A stretch of DNA of 64,000 bases, from NCBI GenBank assembly GCA_964562405.1, contig CAZLTC010000007.1, positions 1 to 64,000 on the forward strand, given 5' to 3'. A program made the translations under genes and the position numbers. The notes below the pieces were generated by a model, which had not been told where the DNA came from, did not search any database, and was given only the letters and a program-made list of their open reading frames with translations. This DNA is from WJLY01 sp964562405 (GTDB lineage: Bacteria; Joyebacterota; Joyebacteria; Joyebacterales; Joyebacteraceae). Shown piece by piece: positions 1 through 8,303 of the stretch (the first letter of the stretch is position 1; each line of letters opens with the position of its first letter).

Positions 1-216
1 GTCGGTCCCCGCCATCTTGACGTACCCGCCGAGCGGTATGGCGGAGAGCGCGTACTCCGTCTCGCCGCGCTTCACCTTGAGGAGCTTGGGACCGAATCCG
101 ATCGAGAAGCGCTCGACCGTGACGCCCGCCAGGCGCGCCGCGGCGAAGTGCCCGAGTTCGTGGACTATGATGAGGATGCCAATGAGGACCGCGGCGTACA
201 GGTAGAAGACGAACAT
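1..216 (-). CDS. rseP: RseP family site-2 zinc metalloprotease, N-terminal part (runs off the window)
   Basis: Only the first 72 residues are present; the gene continues past base 1. They form a hydrophobic membrane segment containing the zinc-binding and catalytic HExxH motif (HELGH, residues 19-23). After it come the F-S-I-G-F-G-P and P-L-G-G-Y-V-K-M stretches typical of RseP/RasP intramembrane proteases, which cleave anti-sigma factors and signal peptides inside the membrane. ATG at 216 is preceded by GGAGGTTTG. It lies 26 bases after the dxr stop, in the conserved uppS-cdsA-dxr-rseP order. The PDZ domain and second metal ligand are outside the window. Confidence 0.93.
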   Translation of the reverse strand, partial: MFVFYLYAAVLIGILIIVHELGHFAAARLAGVTVERFSIGFGPKLLKVKRGETEYALSAIPLGGYVKMAGTD

Positions 217-241
217 CAAACCTCCATCGGCCCGGTGCGCT

Positions 242-1408
242 CTAGCGCGCCGCGGCCAGCCTCTCGACCTCGCCGGACGCTCTCTCTCGCGCCTCCGCGT
301 CAGTCGCCAACACCGACTCCAGGTCGGCGGCCGCGCCCCGCTGCATCGAACCCAGCGTGCGTTCGACGACAGCCGCGATGTCGCCGAACCCGATCGCGCC
401 GTCCGAGAACGCCCGGACGGCGACCTCGTCGGCGGCCGCGGCCGCGGCGGGGGCCGTGCCTCCCTCGCGACCAGCTCCCAGGATCAGATTGAAGCACGGA
501 TAGCGAGCCGCGTCGACAGCTTCGAAGTGGAGCGCGCCGACCTCGTCGAGGCGGCACCCGGCGAACGCGCCCGCAGGCACTTCGGGGTAGAACATCGCGT
601 ACTGGATGGGTATGCGCATGTCGGGCTCGCCCATGTGAGCAAGCAGGCTCCCGTCGACGAGCCTGACCAGCGAGTGCACAACCGATTCCCTGTGAACAAG
701 CACCTCGATCCTGTCGAACGGGACGTCGAAGAGCCAGCGCGCCTCGATGACCTCCATCGCCTTGTTGGCGAGGCTGGCCGAATCGACCGTGACTTTCTCA
801 CCCATGTCCCAGTTGGGATGCGCCAGCACGTCGGCGAGCGGAGCCGTCGCGATCCTGTGAGCAGGCAGATCGCGCAGCGGACCTCCCGAAGCTGTGAGCA
901 CGAGCGACTCGACCTCGCCTCGCGGTGTGCCACGCAGGCACCTCCAGATCGAGCTGTGCTCGCTGTCGACCGGGATGATCGCGGCACCCGTCTCCGCCGC
1001 CGCGCCCATCACGAGCCCGCCGGCCGCGACGAGCGACTCCTTGTTGGCTAGCGCGATCCGCTTGCCGGCCCGCACCGCGGCCATCGTTGGCTTGAGGCCC
1101 GACACACCGACAAGGGAGTTCACGACGAGGTCCACGGCCGGGTCGGCCGCCAGTTCCTCGAGAGCGTCCGGCCCGTCGAGAACCGATACGCCGTCGGGCA
1201 CCTCGAGCCGCGACGCGCTGCCCGGCGCCACGGCCACCTTCGACGCACCCCACTCGTCCACCTGGCGGGAGAGCGCCTCGGTGCTGGTCCAGGCGGACAG
1301 GCTCACGACCTCGAACCGGTCGCGGTGTCTCGAGGCGACGTCGAGCACGCCTCGACCTATCGAGCCGGTCGAGCCCAGGATCGCGAGGCGGGTCCTTCGT
1401 TCAGGCAA
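242..1408 (-). CDS. dxr: 1-deoxy-D-xylulose-5-phosphate reductoisomerase
   Basis: This is the second enzyme of the MEP isoprenoid pathway. It converts DXP to 2-C-methylerythritol 4-phosphate with NADPH in the cytoplasm. The 388-residue length is normal. The NADPH-binding G-S-T-G-S-I-G is at residues 12-18. An A-N-K-E-S motif follows near 120 and the metal-binding D-S-E-H-S near 148. The substrate-loop H-P-N-W-D-M-G and the N-K-A-M-E-V-I-E-A stretch follow in the expected order. The gene lies between cdsA and rseP, so the MEP pathway is co-encoded with the lipid carriers that use its products. Confidence 0.97.
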   Translation of the reverse strand: MPERRTRLAILGSTGSIGRGVLDVASRHRDRFEVVSLSAWTSTEALSRQVDEWGASKVAVAPGSASRLEVPDGVSVLDGPDALEELAADPAVDLVVNSLVGVSGLKPTMAAVRAGKRIALANKESLVAAGGLVMGAAAETGAAIIPVDSEHSSIWRCLRGTPRGEVESLVLTASGGPLRDLPAHRIATAPLADVLAHPNWDMGEKVTVDSASLANKAMEVIEARWLFDVPFDRIEVLVHRESVVHSLVRLVDGSLLAHMGEPDMRIPIQYAMFYPEVPAGAFAGCRLDEVGALHFEAVDAARYPCFNLILGAGREGGTAPAAAAAADEVAVRAFSDGAIGFGDIAAVVERTLGSMQRGAAADLESVLATDAEARERASGEVERLAAAR

Positions 1409-1440
1409 CGCACGTACCCCCGTTGGAGGCGCCCCGTGAC

Positions 1441-2283
1441 TCAGAAGCGCCCCAAGACCACGAACCGCATGTAGTAGTAGACGAACGGAGCGACGAAGAG
1501 AACGCTGTCGAACCGGTCGAGCATGCCGCCATGACCCGGCAGCGCGTGTGAGGTGTCCTTGATCTTCGCATCGCGCTTGAGGAGTGACTCGACCAGGTCG
1601 CCGAGCGTCGCTATGACGGGCGACACGAGGCCGAGCGCAACAACGTCACCGTATGAGAGGAACGGCAGGACCGTGGCCTTGGCCAGGATTGCGGCCAGCG
1701 CGCCGAACGCTACGCCTCCGAGCGCGCCCTCGACCGACTTGTTCGGGCTGACCCTGGGCAGGAGCTTCCTCCTCCCGAAGGCGTGTCCCAGGAAGTACGC
1801 GCCGGTATCGGCGAACCACGCCAGGGAGAACGCGAAGATCACGAAGAAGCCGCCCATGTCGTTCCCGGGAACGCTCTCTCCGAGCTGCCGCAGCAGAATG
1901 ATGTGGCTCCCGAGCCAACCGACGTAGAAGACACCGAAGAGGGTCGAAGATATGTGGTAGACCGCGAACTCGCCGTCGCGCCGGAAGAGCTCCAGCACCA
2001 TGATGACGAAGAGGACAAGCGTGATGAAGAGGCTGGAGTAGAAGCCGCCCTGGAAGTAGACGTACCAGGCGACGGTCAGCCCGGCGGCCACGCCCACAGT
2101 CTTGTAGGGCCGGATGCCCTTCGACTCGAGCATGCGGTAGAACTCGAAGAGGCCCATGCCGATGACGAGGTTGATCGCCAGGAGGAACGGGTAGCCCCCC
2201 ACGAGCGAGCAGACGACGACCACAGGCACGCCGACCGCGGCGGTCAGTAGCCGCGCGATCAGCTGCTTTCTCTCAGGAACCAT
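1441..2283 (-). CDS. cdsA: Phosphatidate cytidylyltransferase
   Basis: This integral membrane enzyme makes CDP-diacylglycerol from phosphatidic acid and CTP, the precursor of all phospholipids. The protein is 280 residues with about eight hydrophobic segments. The CDP-diglyceride synthase signature is near the C-terminus (K-R-D-A-K-I-K-D ... P-G-H-G-G-M-L-D-R). I place the start at ATG 2283, which overlaps the uppS end by 11 bases. A longer reading would run far into uppS and encode only a basic, non-conserved extension. The product feeds the CDP-alcohol phosphatidyltransferase at 50.9-51.5 kb. Confidence 0.95.
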   Translation of the reverse strand: MVPERKQLIARLLTAAVGVPVVVVCSLVGGYPFLLAINLVIGMGLFEFYRMLESKGIRPYKTVGVAAGLTVAWYVYFQGGFYSSLFITLVLFVIMVLELFRRDGEFAVYHISSTLFGVFYVGWLGSHIILLRQLGESVPGNDMGGFFVIFAFSLAWFADTGAYFLGHAFGRRKLLPRVSPNKSVEGALGGVAFGALAAILAKATVLPFLSYGDVVALGLVSPVIATLGDLVESLLKRDAKIKDTSHALPGHGGMLDRFDSVLFVAPFVYYYMRFVVLGRF

Positions 2284-3055
2284 CTCGCCCACTCCCCCGC
2301 CGGCTGGCGCCTCGCACGCCCCCGAACCGTCTGTCCCTCTTCTGATACTCCCTGATGGCATCGAACAGGTGCTTCCTGCGGAAGTCCGGCCACAAGACGT
2401 CCGTGACGTAGATCTCCGTGTAGGCGATCTGCCACAGGAGAAAGTTGCTGAGCCTCTGCTCGCCACTCGTGCGGATGAGAAGGTCCGGGTCGGGCAGGTC
2501 CGGAACGTAGAGGAATCGCCGTATCAGCTCGTCGTCCACGTCGTCGGGATGTATCTCACCTCGCGCGGCGCGGGCAACGATCTCCCGCAGGGCATCGACG
2601 AGCTCCGCCCGCCCCCCGTAGGAGAGGGCGAGGTTCAGGCGCAGACCGTCGTTGTGCGACAGCGTCTCGATCGACCTGTCGAGCCGGCTCCTCGCGTACT
2701 TGGGAAGAAGCTCCAGACGCCCGAGCGCGTTCAGGCGGATGTTGTTCTCATCCATCTCGGCGACCTGCTCCGCCAGTGTCTGGTCGAGCAGGTGCATGAG
2801 CGCTGACACCTCGCTCCTTGGACGCTTCCAGTTCTCCATCGAGAACGTGTAAAGAGTAAGCTCCTTGAGGCCTATCTCCGCGCCCGCCATCACGACGTCG
2901 CGGACCGAGGCCCGTGCCGCCGCGTGGCCGGCGACCCTGGGCAGCCCTCTCCTGTGCGCCCACCTCCCATTGCCGTCCATGATGACGGCGACGTGCACCG
3001 GGAGCCGTCGTGGATCGAACGACTTCCCGGGATCGCCCTTGGTCTTCCGTCTCAT
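2273..3055 (-). CDS. uppS: Isoprenyl transferase (undecaprenyl diphosphate synthase)
   Basis: This cis-prenyltransferase builds the C55 lipid carrier for peptidoglycan and LPS sugars from FPP and IPP. It is 260 residues. The catalytic Asp is D27 in M-D-G-N-G-R-W, and R-T-S-G-E-Q-R-L-S-N-F lies near the C-terminus, followed by the Tyr/Glu-containing loop. ATG 3055 was chosen because family homology begins there; upstream codons are non-conserved. The C-terminal tail is basic and Gly/Arg-rich and overlaps the cdsA start. Confidence 0.95.
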   Translation of the reverse strand: MRRKTKGDPGKSFDPRRLPVHVAVIMDGNGRWAHRRGLPRVAGHAAARASVRDVVMAGAEIGLKELTLYTFSMENWKRPRSEVSALMHLLDQTLAEQVAEMDENNIRLNALGRLELLPKYARSRLDRSIETLSHNDGLRLNLALSYGGRAELVDALREIVARAARGEIHPDDVDDELIRRFLYVPDLPDPDLLIRTSGEQRLSNFLLWQIAYTEIYVTDVLWPDFRRKHLFDAIREYQKRDRRFGGVRGASRRGSGRDGS

Positions 3056-3152
3056 CGCTGCCCCGTGACCTGCCCCAATACCAGAGGACGGCGGGCGCAA
3101 GCGGCCTGCCGTCCTCGTACCCGAATGTCCTCCCGCCGGAACTTCCGCAATG

Positions 3153-3323
3153 TCAGCCCTGCGAGATCGCGTCGAAGGGGCACTCGTCAGAGCAGAGCCC
3201 GCAGTCGGTGCAGGCATCGGCGTCGATCTTGTACTTGTCCTCGCCCTCCGAGATGGCCTCGACGGGACACACGCTCGCGCAGGCACCACAGGCGGTGCAA
3301 TCGTCGCCAATCACGTACGCCAT
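3153..3323 (-). CDS. Small 2[4Fe-4S] ferredoxin
   Basis: A 56-residue bacterial-type ferredoxin. It carries two C-x-x-C-x-x-C-x-x-x-C-P motifs (C9-C19 and C38-C48 regions), which bind two cubane clusters and transfer single low-potential electrons. ATG 3323 is fixed by GGAGGTGTTCGAA directly upstream; an earlier in-frame GTG/ATG would put that ribosome site inside the coding region. It sits between frr and uppS in an otherwise conserved translation/isoprenoid/lipid operon. That position suggests, as inference, that it supplies electrons to the iron-sulfur MEP enzymes IspG/IspH, which are not in the window. Confidence 0.95.
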   Translation of the reverse strand: MAYVIGDDCTACGACASVCPVEAISEGEDKYKIDADACTDCGLCSDECPFDAISQG

Positions 3324-3353
3324 TTCGAACACCTCCATCGTGTGGTTGACACC

Positions 3354-3369
3354 CTCCCGCAATCGGGAG
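3354..3369 (-). other. Small hairpin between frr and the ferredoxin gene
   Basis: A 6-bp perfect stem (CTCCCG/CGGGAG) with a 4-base loop begins immediately after the frr stop codon. No T run follows, so it is unlikely to be a full intrinsic terminator. It could be an attenuator or an mRNA-stability element within the operon. Confidence 0.35.
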
Positions 3370-3930
3370 CTAGACCTCCATCAACTCGGTCTCCTTGCAA
3401 GCGAGAGCCTCGTCGATATCGTGTATGGAGCCGTCGGTCATCTCCTGGATGCCCTTATCGTGGGCCCTGTGGTAATCGTCCTCGGAGATGTCACCGTTCT
3501 TCTGCAGTTCCTTGAGGGACTCGTTGACGTCGCGCCGCACGTTGCGGACGGCGACGCGTCCCTCCTCGGCAAGCTTGTGCACGTAACGCACAAGCTCCTT
3601 CCTCCGCTCTTCGGTGAGCGGGGGGATCGGAACGCGGATGATATTCCCATCGTTGGAGGGGTTCAAGCCGAGGTCGGCCGACTGGATCGCCTTCTCAACG
3701 CTGCCCAGGAGCTTCTTGTCCCAGGGCTGGACGACTAGAAGGCGCGCCTCCGGAACGCTGATGTTGGCGACCTGACGAAGGGGCATGGAACTTCCGTACG
3801 CATCGACTCTGACGCCGTCGAGGAGTGAGACCGTGGCCTTGCCCGTGCGGATCTTCGCAAACTCTCGTTTCACGGACTCCAGCGTCTTGTCCATCCGTTC
3901 CTGCGTCTCGGCAAACAGCTTCTCCAACAT
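3370..3930 (-). CDS. frr: Ribosome recycling factor
   Basis: RRF splits post-termination ribosomes together with EF-G. It is 186 residues, the usual length. The three-helix-bundle signature is clear: F-A-K-I-R-T-G-K-A near residue 24, then P-P-L-T-E-E-R-R-K-E-L and the V-R-N-V-R-R-D stretch. It lies four bases after pyrH in the widespread rpsB-tsf-pyrH-frr cluster. Confidence 0.97.
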   Translation of the reverse strand: MLEKLFAETQERMDKTLESVKREFAKIRTGKATVSLLDGVRVDAYGSSMPLRQVANISVPEARLLVVQPWDKKLLGSVEKAIQSADLGLNPSNDGNIIRVPIPPLTEERRKELVRYVHKLAEEGRVAVRNVRRDVNESLKELQKNGDISEDDYHRAHDKGIQEMTDGSIHDIDEALACKETELMEV

Positions 3931-3933
3931 ACG

Positions 3934-4650
3934 CTACACCCCCTTGACGCTTGTCCCTATCGGCTCGCCTGCGACGGCTCGAGCAATGCCGCCGGGCTCG
4001 GCGAGCGCCAGAACGACTATCGGGAGGTTCTTCTCTCTAGCGAGCGACACTGCGGTCATGTCCATGACCGCGAGCTTACGCTCGATCACATCCATGTATG
4101 TCAGTGAGTCGCAGCGAACCGCGTCGGGATTCAGTGCGGGGTCCGAGTCATACACACCGTCGGTATTGGTGGCCTTGATGAGGGCGTCGGCACCAAGCTC
4201 GCAGGCGCGCAGCGTCGCCGCCGTGTCGGTCGAGAAGAACGGGTTGCCCGTCCCTGCCACGAAGATGGCCACGTGCCCGCTCGACAATGCGCGGTCGGCC
4301 GCCTCGCGGTCGAACGGCGGCACGATCCTGCCGAATCCTATGGCGCTCATCACGACGGCCGGCTGACCGAGCGCCTCGAGCGCGCTCTTCAAGGCCAGCC
4401 CGTTGATGACCGTGGCCGCCATACCCATGAGGTCAGCCGTCACCCGGTCCGTGCCGGTCATCTCGGCGGCGACACCCCTTATGATGTTGCCCCCGCCAAC
4501 TACGACACCGACCTGGGCGCCCGCGTCGGCCGCGGCCTTGAGCTCCGAAGCGAGCCTCCCGGCGGCCTCCGTCGATACCGGGCGACCGTCCTCACCGGAC
4601 AGCGCCTGGCCGCTGACCTTGACGATGACCCTTCTATACGCAGCAGGCAT
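3934..4650 (-). CDS. pyrH: Uridylate kinase
   Basis: PyrH phosphorylates UMP to UDP. This is the bacterial hexameric enzyme of the amino-acid-kinase fold, normally activated by GTP and inhibited by UTP. At 238 residues it is complete, with the N-terminal V-K-V-S-G-Q-A-L, the G-G-G-N-I-I-R-G motif (~50) and the F-V-A-G-T-G-N-P-F-F-S-T-D-T segment (~130). Its start overlaps the tsf end by 17 bases, suggesting translational coupling. Confidence 0.97.
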   Translation of the reverse strand: MPAAYRRVIVKVSGQALSGEDGRPVSTEAAGRLASELKAAADAGAQVGVVVGGGNIIRGVAAEMTGTDRVTADLMGMAATVINGLALKSALEALGQPAVVMSAIGFGRIVPPFDREAADRALSSGHVAIFVAGTGNPFFSTDTAATLRACELGADALIKATNTDGVYDSDPALNPDAVRCDSLTYMDVIERKLAVMDMTAVSLAREKNLPIVVLALAEPGGIARAVAGEPIGTSVKGV

Positions 4651-5272
4651 CGGCCGGCGGCTTCTCCTCGCTGGTGTGGGTCTCCCCCAGCTTCATTCGT
4701 ACGAAGCGCCTGATGCGGATGTTCTCGCCCAGCGCGGCGACCGTCTGCTTCAGGAGTTCCTCTATCGTGATGTCGCCGTTCTTCACGAACGGCTGTTCCA
4801 TCAGACACACCTCGGCGTAGTACTTCTCGACGCGGCCGTCAACGATCTTCTCGACGATCTTCTCGGGCTTGCCCTCCTTGAGGGCCTGCTCGCGGTAGAT
4901 CTCGCGCTCCTTGTCGAGCACATTCTTCGAGAGTTCCTCGCGCGTCACGACGAGCGGGGTCTGCGCCGCGATGTGCATCGCCACGTCCTTCGCAAAGGCC
5001 TGGAACTGGTCGCTTCGGGCGGCAAAGTCGGTCTCGCAGTTGATCTCGACCAGGACGGCCAGCTTTGATCCGGCGTGCACGTATGACGCGATGATGCCTT
5101 CGCCCGTCTTCCTGTCGGCCTTCTTCGCGGCCTTCAAGACGCCGCTCTTCCGGAGGTCATCGACGGCCTTCTCGATGTCGCCGCCGGCCTTCGTGAGCGC
5201 CGCCTTGCAGTCCATCATCCCGGCGCCGGTCTTCTCGCGCAACTCCTTTACCAGGGCAGCAGTGATCTCCAT
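4634..5272 (-). CDS. tsf: Translation elongation factor Ts
   Basis: EF-Ts is the GDP/GTP exchange factor for EF-Tu. The N-terminal UBA-like domain reads V-K-E-L-R-E-K-T-G-A-G-M-M-D-C-K. The EF-Tu contact motif T-D-F-A-A-R is near residue 80. At 212 residues it is the short form, lacking most of the second core subdomain of the ~280-residue enterobacterial type. ATG 5272 is supported by GGAGAGTAGG just upstream; an ATG four codons earlier has no ribosome site. The tail ends D-A-C-C-V, an uncommon Cys pair. Confidence 0.95.
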   Translation of the reverse strand: MEITAALVKELREKTGAGMMDCKAALTKAGGDIEKAVDDLRKSGVLKAAKKADRKTGEGIIASYVHAGSKLAVLVEINCETDFAARSDQFQAFAKDVAMHIAAQTPLVVTREELSKNVLDKEREIYREQALKEGKPEKIVEKIVDGRVEKYYAEVCLMEQPFVKNGDITIEELLKQTVAALGENIRIRRFVRMKLGETHTSEEKPPADACCV

Positions 5273-5333
5273 CCTACTCTCCATGGGTGTTCGTGGCTGT
5301 GGGTGAATCCGAACCGATCGACGCCGACGCGGC

Positions 5334-6086
5334 TCAAGCGGTCGCTTCGGCCTGCTCGGCCGCCGGCTCCTCGGCCGGCTGCACGGCGTCGCGCCCCTCG
5401 AGTTGCCCGGCGCGGGCATCGAGGATCGTGTCGGCCGCGAACGACGCAAACAACCTGATCGACCGGAGGGCGTCGTCGTTGCCCGGGATCGGGTAGTCGC
5501 AGCGCTGCGGGTCGGCATTCGTGTCGCAGATACCGACGATCGGGATGTTGAGCTTGTGGGCCTCGCTCAACGCGATGCGCTCCTTGCGCGTGTCGATCAC
5601 GAAGACGAGGGCCGGAAGCCTGTCCATGGCGCGAATACCGTCGAGGACCTTGATGAGCTTGGCCTTCTCACGCTCGAGGCGCAGCACCTCCTTCTTCGCG
5701 AGAAGCTCGTACGTTCCGTCCTCGGACATACGCTCGATGTCCTCAAGTCGCCTCACGCTCTGACGGATGGTCCTGAGGTTCGTGAGCGTGCCGCCGAGCC
5801 ACCTCTCGGTGACGAAGGGCATGCCGCTGCGATTGGCCTCGTCCCTCACTATCGACTTGCCCTGGCGCTTGGTGCACACGAAGAGCACCTTCTCTCCACG
5901 CCTGACCACGTCGGTGATGGCGTCGCCCGCTTCCTTCATGCACACGATCGTCTTCGCGATGTCGATGATGTGGATCCCGTTTCGCTTCATGAAGATGTAG
6001 GGCTTCATGCGCGGGTTCCACCGGCGGGTCTGGTGCCCGAAGTGGGCGCCCGCCTCCAGGAGGGTCTTCATGTCAGGTACCGGCAT
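5334..6086 (-). CDS. rpsB: 30S ribosomal protein S2 (uS2)
   Basis: A complete 250-residue S2 with the family landmarks: L-L-E-A-G-A-H-F-G-H-Q-T-R-R-W-N-P near the start, R-W-L-G-G-T-L-T-N mid-protein and the P-A-L-V-F-V-I-D-T segment. The Ala/Glu-rich C-terminal tail is expected. It heads rpsB-tsf-pyrH-frr. The gap of about 157 bases to rpsI upstream has no hairpin or promoter I would defend. Confidence 0.97.
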   Translation of the reverse strand: MPVPDMKTLLEAGAHFGHQTRRWNPRMKPYIFMKRNGIHIIDIAKTIVCMKEAGDAITDVVRRGEKVLFVCTKRQGKSIVRDEANRSGMPFVTERWLGGTLTNLRTIRQSVRRLEDIERMSEDGTYELLAKKEVLRLEREKAKLIKVLDGIRAMDRLPALVFVIDTRKERIALSEAHKLNIPIVGICDTNADPQRCDYPIPGNDDALRSIRLFASFAADTILDARAGQLEGRDAVQPAEEPAAEQAEATA

Positions 6087-6243
6087 TACTGTCGCTTCCT
6101 CCCCGCATTGCGGTTTGTCCGACCTCCGCGACCTTCCTCCCGGTCCGGGCCGCAGCCTGTCTCCCCTGCCGCGGACCCCCGAACTGGTCCGGTCGCGTGT
6201 TAGATTGACGGTCCGGCAGCTTCACCGGCCGCCTGACTTCGCA

Positions 6244-6633
6244 CTATCTCTTCGAGAACTGGAAGCGCTTGCGGGCCTTCTTCTGGCCGTACTTCTTGCG
6301 CTCCTTCGTCCTCGGGTCTCGGGTCATGAGCCCCGCCTGCTTGAGGGGCTTCCGGTAGCTCTCATCGACGCTCACCAGCGCCCGGGCTATGCCCAGTCTT
6401 ACCGCGCCGGCCTGGCCGATCATGCCCCCGCCCTGGACGCTCGCGTGAACGTCGTAGCGGTCGGCGGTCGAGGTGATCTCCAGCGGAAGAACGATCTTGT
6501 CGATGATCGTCTTCCGAGGGAAGAACACGTCGATCGGCTTCCCGTTGACCGTCCTCTGCCCCGTTCCAGGGACGAGACGCACGCGTGCGACAGCTTCCTT
6601 CCGTCTGCCGACCGCGCCGATCGTGTTGGACAT
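6244..6633 (-). CDS. rpsI: 30S ribosomal protein S9 (uS9)
   Basis: A complete 129-residue S9. It starts near G-R-R-K-E-A-V-A-R-V and ends in the basic Lys/Arg tail ...F-Q-F-S-K-R that reaches the ribosomal P site. The G-G-G-M-I-G-Q-A-G-A-V-R-L-G motif is present. ATG 6633 is preceded by AAAGGAG. It lies immediately downstream of rplM, the conserved L13-S9 pair. Confidence 0.97.
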   Translation of the reverse strand: MSNTIGAVGRRKEAVARVRLVPGTGQRTVNGKPIDVFFPRKTIIDKIVLPLEITSTADRYDVHASVQGGGMIGQAGAVRLGIARALVSVDESYRKPLKQAGLMTRDPRTKERKKYGQKKARKRFQFSKR

Positions 6634-6675
6634 CCCTTCTGCTCCTTTCGCCGACCCTCCGTCGGGCCGGTACGG

Positions 6676-7104
6676 CTACAGAGTCAGAGGCTCAGGATTC
6701 TGGGCCTGATGCGGGTGCGCCGGCCCTGCATAGACGCGGAGCTTCTTGAGCATCTTGCGCCCGAGCTTCGTCTTCGGGAGCATTCCGCGCACCGCGCGTC
6801 TCACGACGTCGTCCGGCCTCTTCTCCATCAGTGACTTCATGGACGTGAACTTCGCCCCGCCCGGATAGCCGCTGTGCCTGAAGTACGTCTTCTGCTCCAC
6901 CTTGTTGCCTGTGATCTGGATCTTGTCGGCGTTCACGATGATCACGAAGTCACCCACGTCGAGGTACGGGACGTAGTTGACCTTGCCCTTCCCCTTCAGG
7001 ATCTGGGCGACGGTGGACGCCAGGCGTCCGAGGACCAGGCCGTCCGCATCGATGATGTAGTGCTTGCGAACGATCTCCTCCGCCCTTGTGGCGTGTGTCT
7101 GCAT
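6676..7104 (-). CDS. rplM: 50S ribosomal protein L13 (uL13)
   Basis: A 142-residue L13, recognised from I-D-A-D-G-L-V-L-G-R-L-A-S near residue 20, V-I-V-N-A-D-K-I and the M-L-P-K-T-K-L-G-R segment. ATG 7104 follows TGGAGGATGGAAGAGT. It is the first gene after a strong promoter at 7217-7245, so the L13-S9 transcript starts here with a ~105-base leader. Confidence 0.97.
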   Translation of the reverse strand: MQTHATRAEEIVRKHYIIDADGLVLGRLASTVAQILKGKGKVNYVPYLDVGDFVIIVNADKIQITGNKVEQKTYFRHSGYPGGAKFTSMKSLMEKRPDDVVRRAVRGMLPKTKLGRKMLKKLRVYAGPAHPHQAQNPEPLTL

Positions 7105-7216
7105 ACTCTTCCATCCTCCAGTAGCGCCAGCCCGGCCCACTCCTGTCCGCTGCCCGACGCAGGCGCGACGAAGCGGTGGCCGGGTATCTCGGTGATATCC
7201 CGGTCTAGAACGAGTA

Positions 7217-7245
7217 ATCTTAGCAGGGAGCCCCGGGCGTGTCAA
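7217..7245 (-). promoter_or_regulatory. Sigma-70 promoter for rplM-rpsI; -35 overlaps the mtnA stop codon
   Basis: TTGACA (7245-7240), a 17-base spacer and TAAGAT (7222-7217), with TGC directly before the -10 (extended -10). The mtnA stop TGA (7244-7242) lies inside the -35 hexamer. The region 7105-7216 between promoter and rplM is leader; I see no defined regulatory fold in it. Confidence 0.85.
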
Positions 7246-8303
7246 GGCTTGTGCGGAGGCCCCGTCGCGAAGAGCGTCTCGCCGTAGGGGGGCCGGAACG
7301 CCCCGGCATCGGTGATGATCGCGGCCACGAGCTCGGCCGGGGTCACGTCGAAGGCCGGATTGTAGACCTTGACGCCCTCCGGGGCGGTCCGGATGCCTGC
7401 GAACTCGGCGACCTCCTCTGGCGCGCGCTCCTCGATGGGGATCTCGCGGCCTGAGGCCAGGTCCGGGTCGAGGGTCGAGAACGGCGCTGCCACGTAGAAT
7501 GGAATGCCGAAGCGGGCCGCCGAGACCGCGAGCGGCATCGTGCCTATCTTGTTGGCGACGTCTCCGTTCCTCGCGATGCGGTCGGCGCCTGTGATGACCT
7601 TGTCGATCCAGCCGCGAGCCATGGCGGAGGCCGCGGCGCCGTCGACGAGGACGGTCACGTCGATGCCGCGCTGCATCAGCTCCCAGGCGGTCAGGCGAGC
7701 GCCCTGGAGGAGCGGCCTCGTCTCATCGGCGAAGACCCGGATGCGCTTCCCCTGCTCGACGGCGGTGTAGATGACGGCGAGCGCGGTCCCGTACTCGGCA
7801 GTAGCCAGACCTCCGGCGTTGCAGTGCGTGAGGACGGTATCTCCGTCCTCGAGCAGCGCCGCGCCGTGCCGGCCGATGCTCCGCGAGAGCTCGCGGTCCT
7901 CCTCCATTAGGGCGACCGCCTCGCGGATGAGGGCACGTCTGCCGGTCTCCGCGTCGCCGGCGCCTCCGGCAAAGGCCCGCTCGAGCACGCGGTCGACGGC
8001 CCACCGGAGGTTGACCGCCGTAGGACGGGTCGCCGCCAGCAGCTCGCCCGCCGTGCGGACGTGCCGCTCCAGGCCCTCGAGATCGGACGCGTCGCTCTCG
8101 AGCCCCGCGAGCGCGAGGCCGAGCGCGCCGGCCACGCCTATCGCGGGAGCGCCGCGGACCTCGAGACGGCGGATGCTCTCGGCCAGCACCCTGAAGTCGC
8201 GGGTCTCGATGAAGCTAAGCTCGCCCGGGAGCTTCGTCTGGTCGATGAGTCGCACCCTGTCGCCGAGCCACTCGATGGTCCTCGGCACCTCGCCCTTCGT
8301 CAT
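7242..8303 (-). CDS. mtnA: S-methyl-5-thioribose-1-phosphate isomerase
   Basis: This enzyme of the methionine salvage pathway converts MTR-1-P to methylthioribulose-1-P. The 353-residue protein has the catalytic Cys in T-H-C-N-A-G-G-L-A-T and the catalytic Asp in T-G-A-D-R-I-A-R-N-G-D-V-A-N-K-I-G-T, in the eIF2B-like fold. N-terminal R-L-I-D-Q-T-K-L-P and G-A-P-A-I-G-V-A-G also fit. ATG 8303 overlaps the maf stop as ATGA, so the two are translationally coupled. Confidence 0.95.
   Translation of the reverse strand: MTKGEVPRTIEWLGDRVRLIDQTKLPGELSFIETRDFRVLAESIRRLEVRGAPAIGVAGALGLALAGLESDASDLEGLERHVRTAGELLAATRPTAVNLRWAVDRVLERAFAGGAGDAETGRRALIREAVALMEEDRELSRSIGRHGAALLEDGDTVLTHCNAGGLATAEYGTALAVIYTAVEQGKRIRVFADETRPLLQGARLTAWELMQRGIDVTVLVDGAAASAMARGWIDKVITGADRIARNGDVANKIGTMPLAVSAARFGIPFYVAAPFSTLDPDLASGREIPIEERAPEEVAEFAGIRTAPEGVKVYNPAFDVTPAELVAAIITDAGAFRPPYGETLFATGPPHKP

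Noticed and set aside
6087..6243. Possible ribosomal-protein leader structure before rpsB
   Set aside because: No defined stem series or promoter could be traced by eye; the spacer is simply noted as empty.
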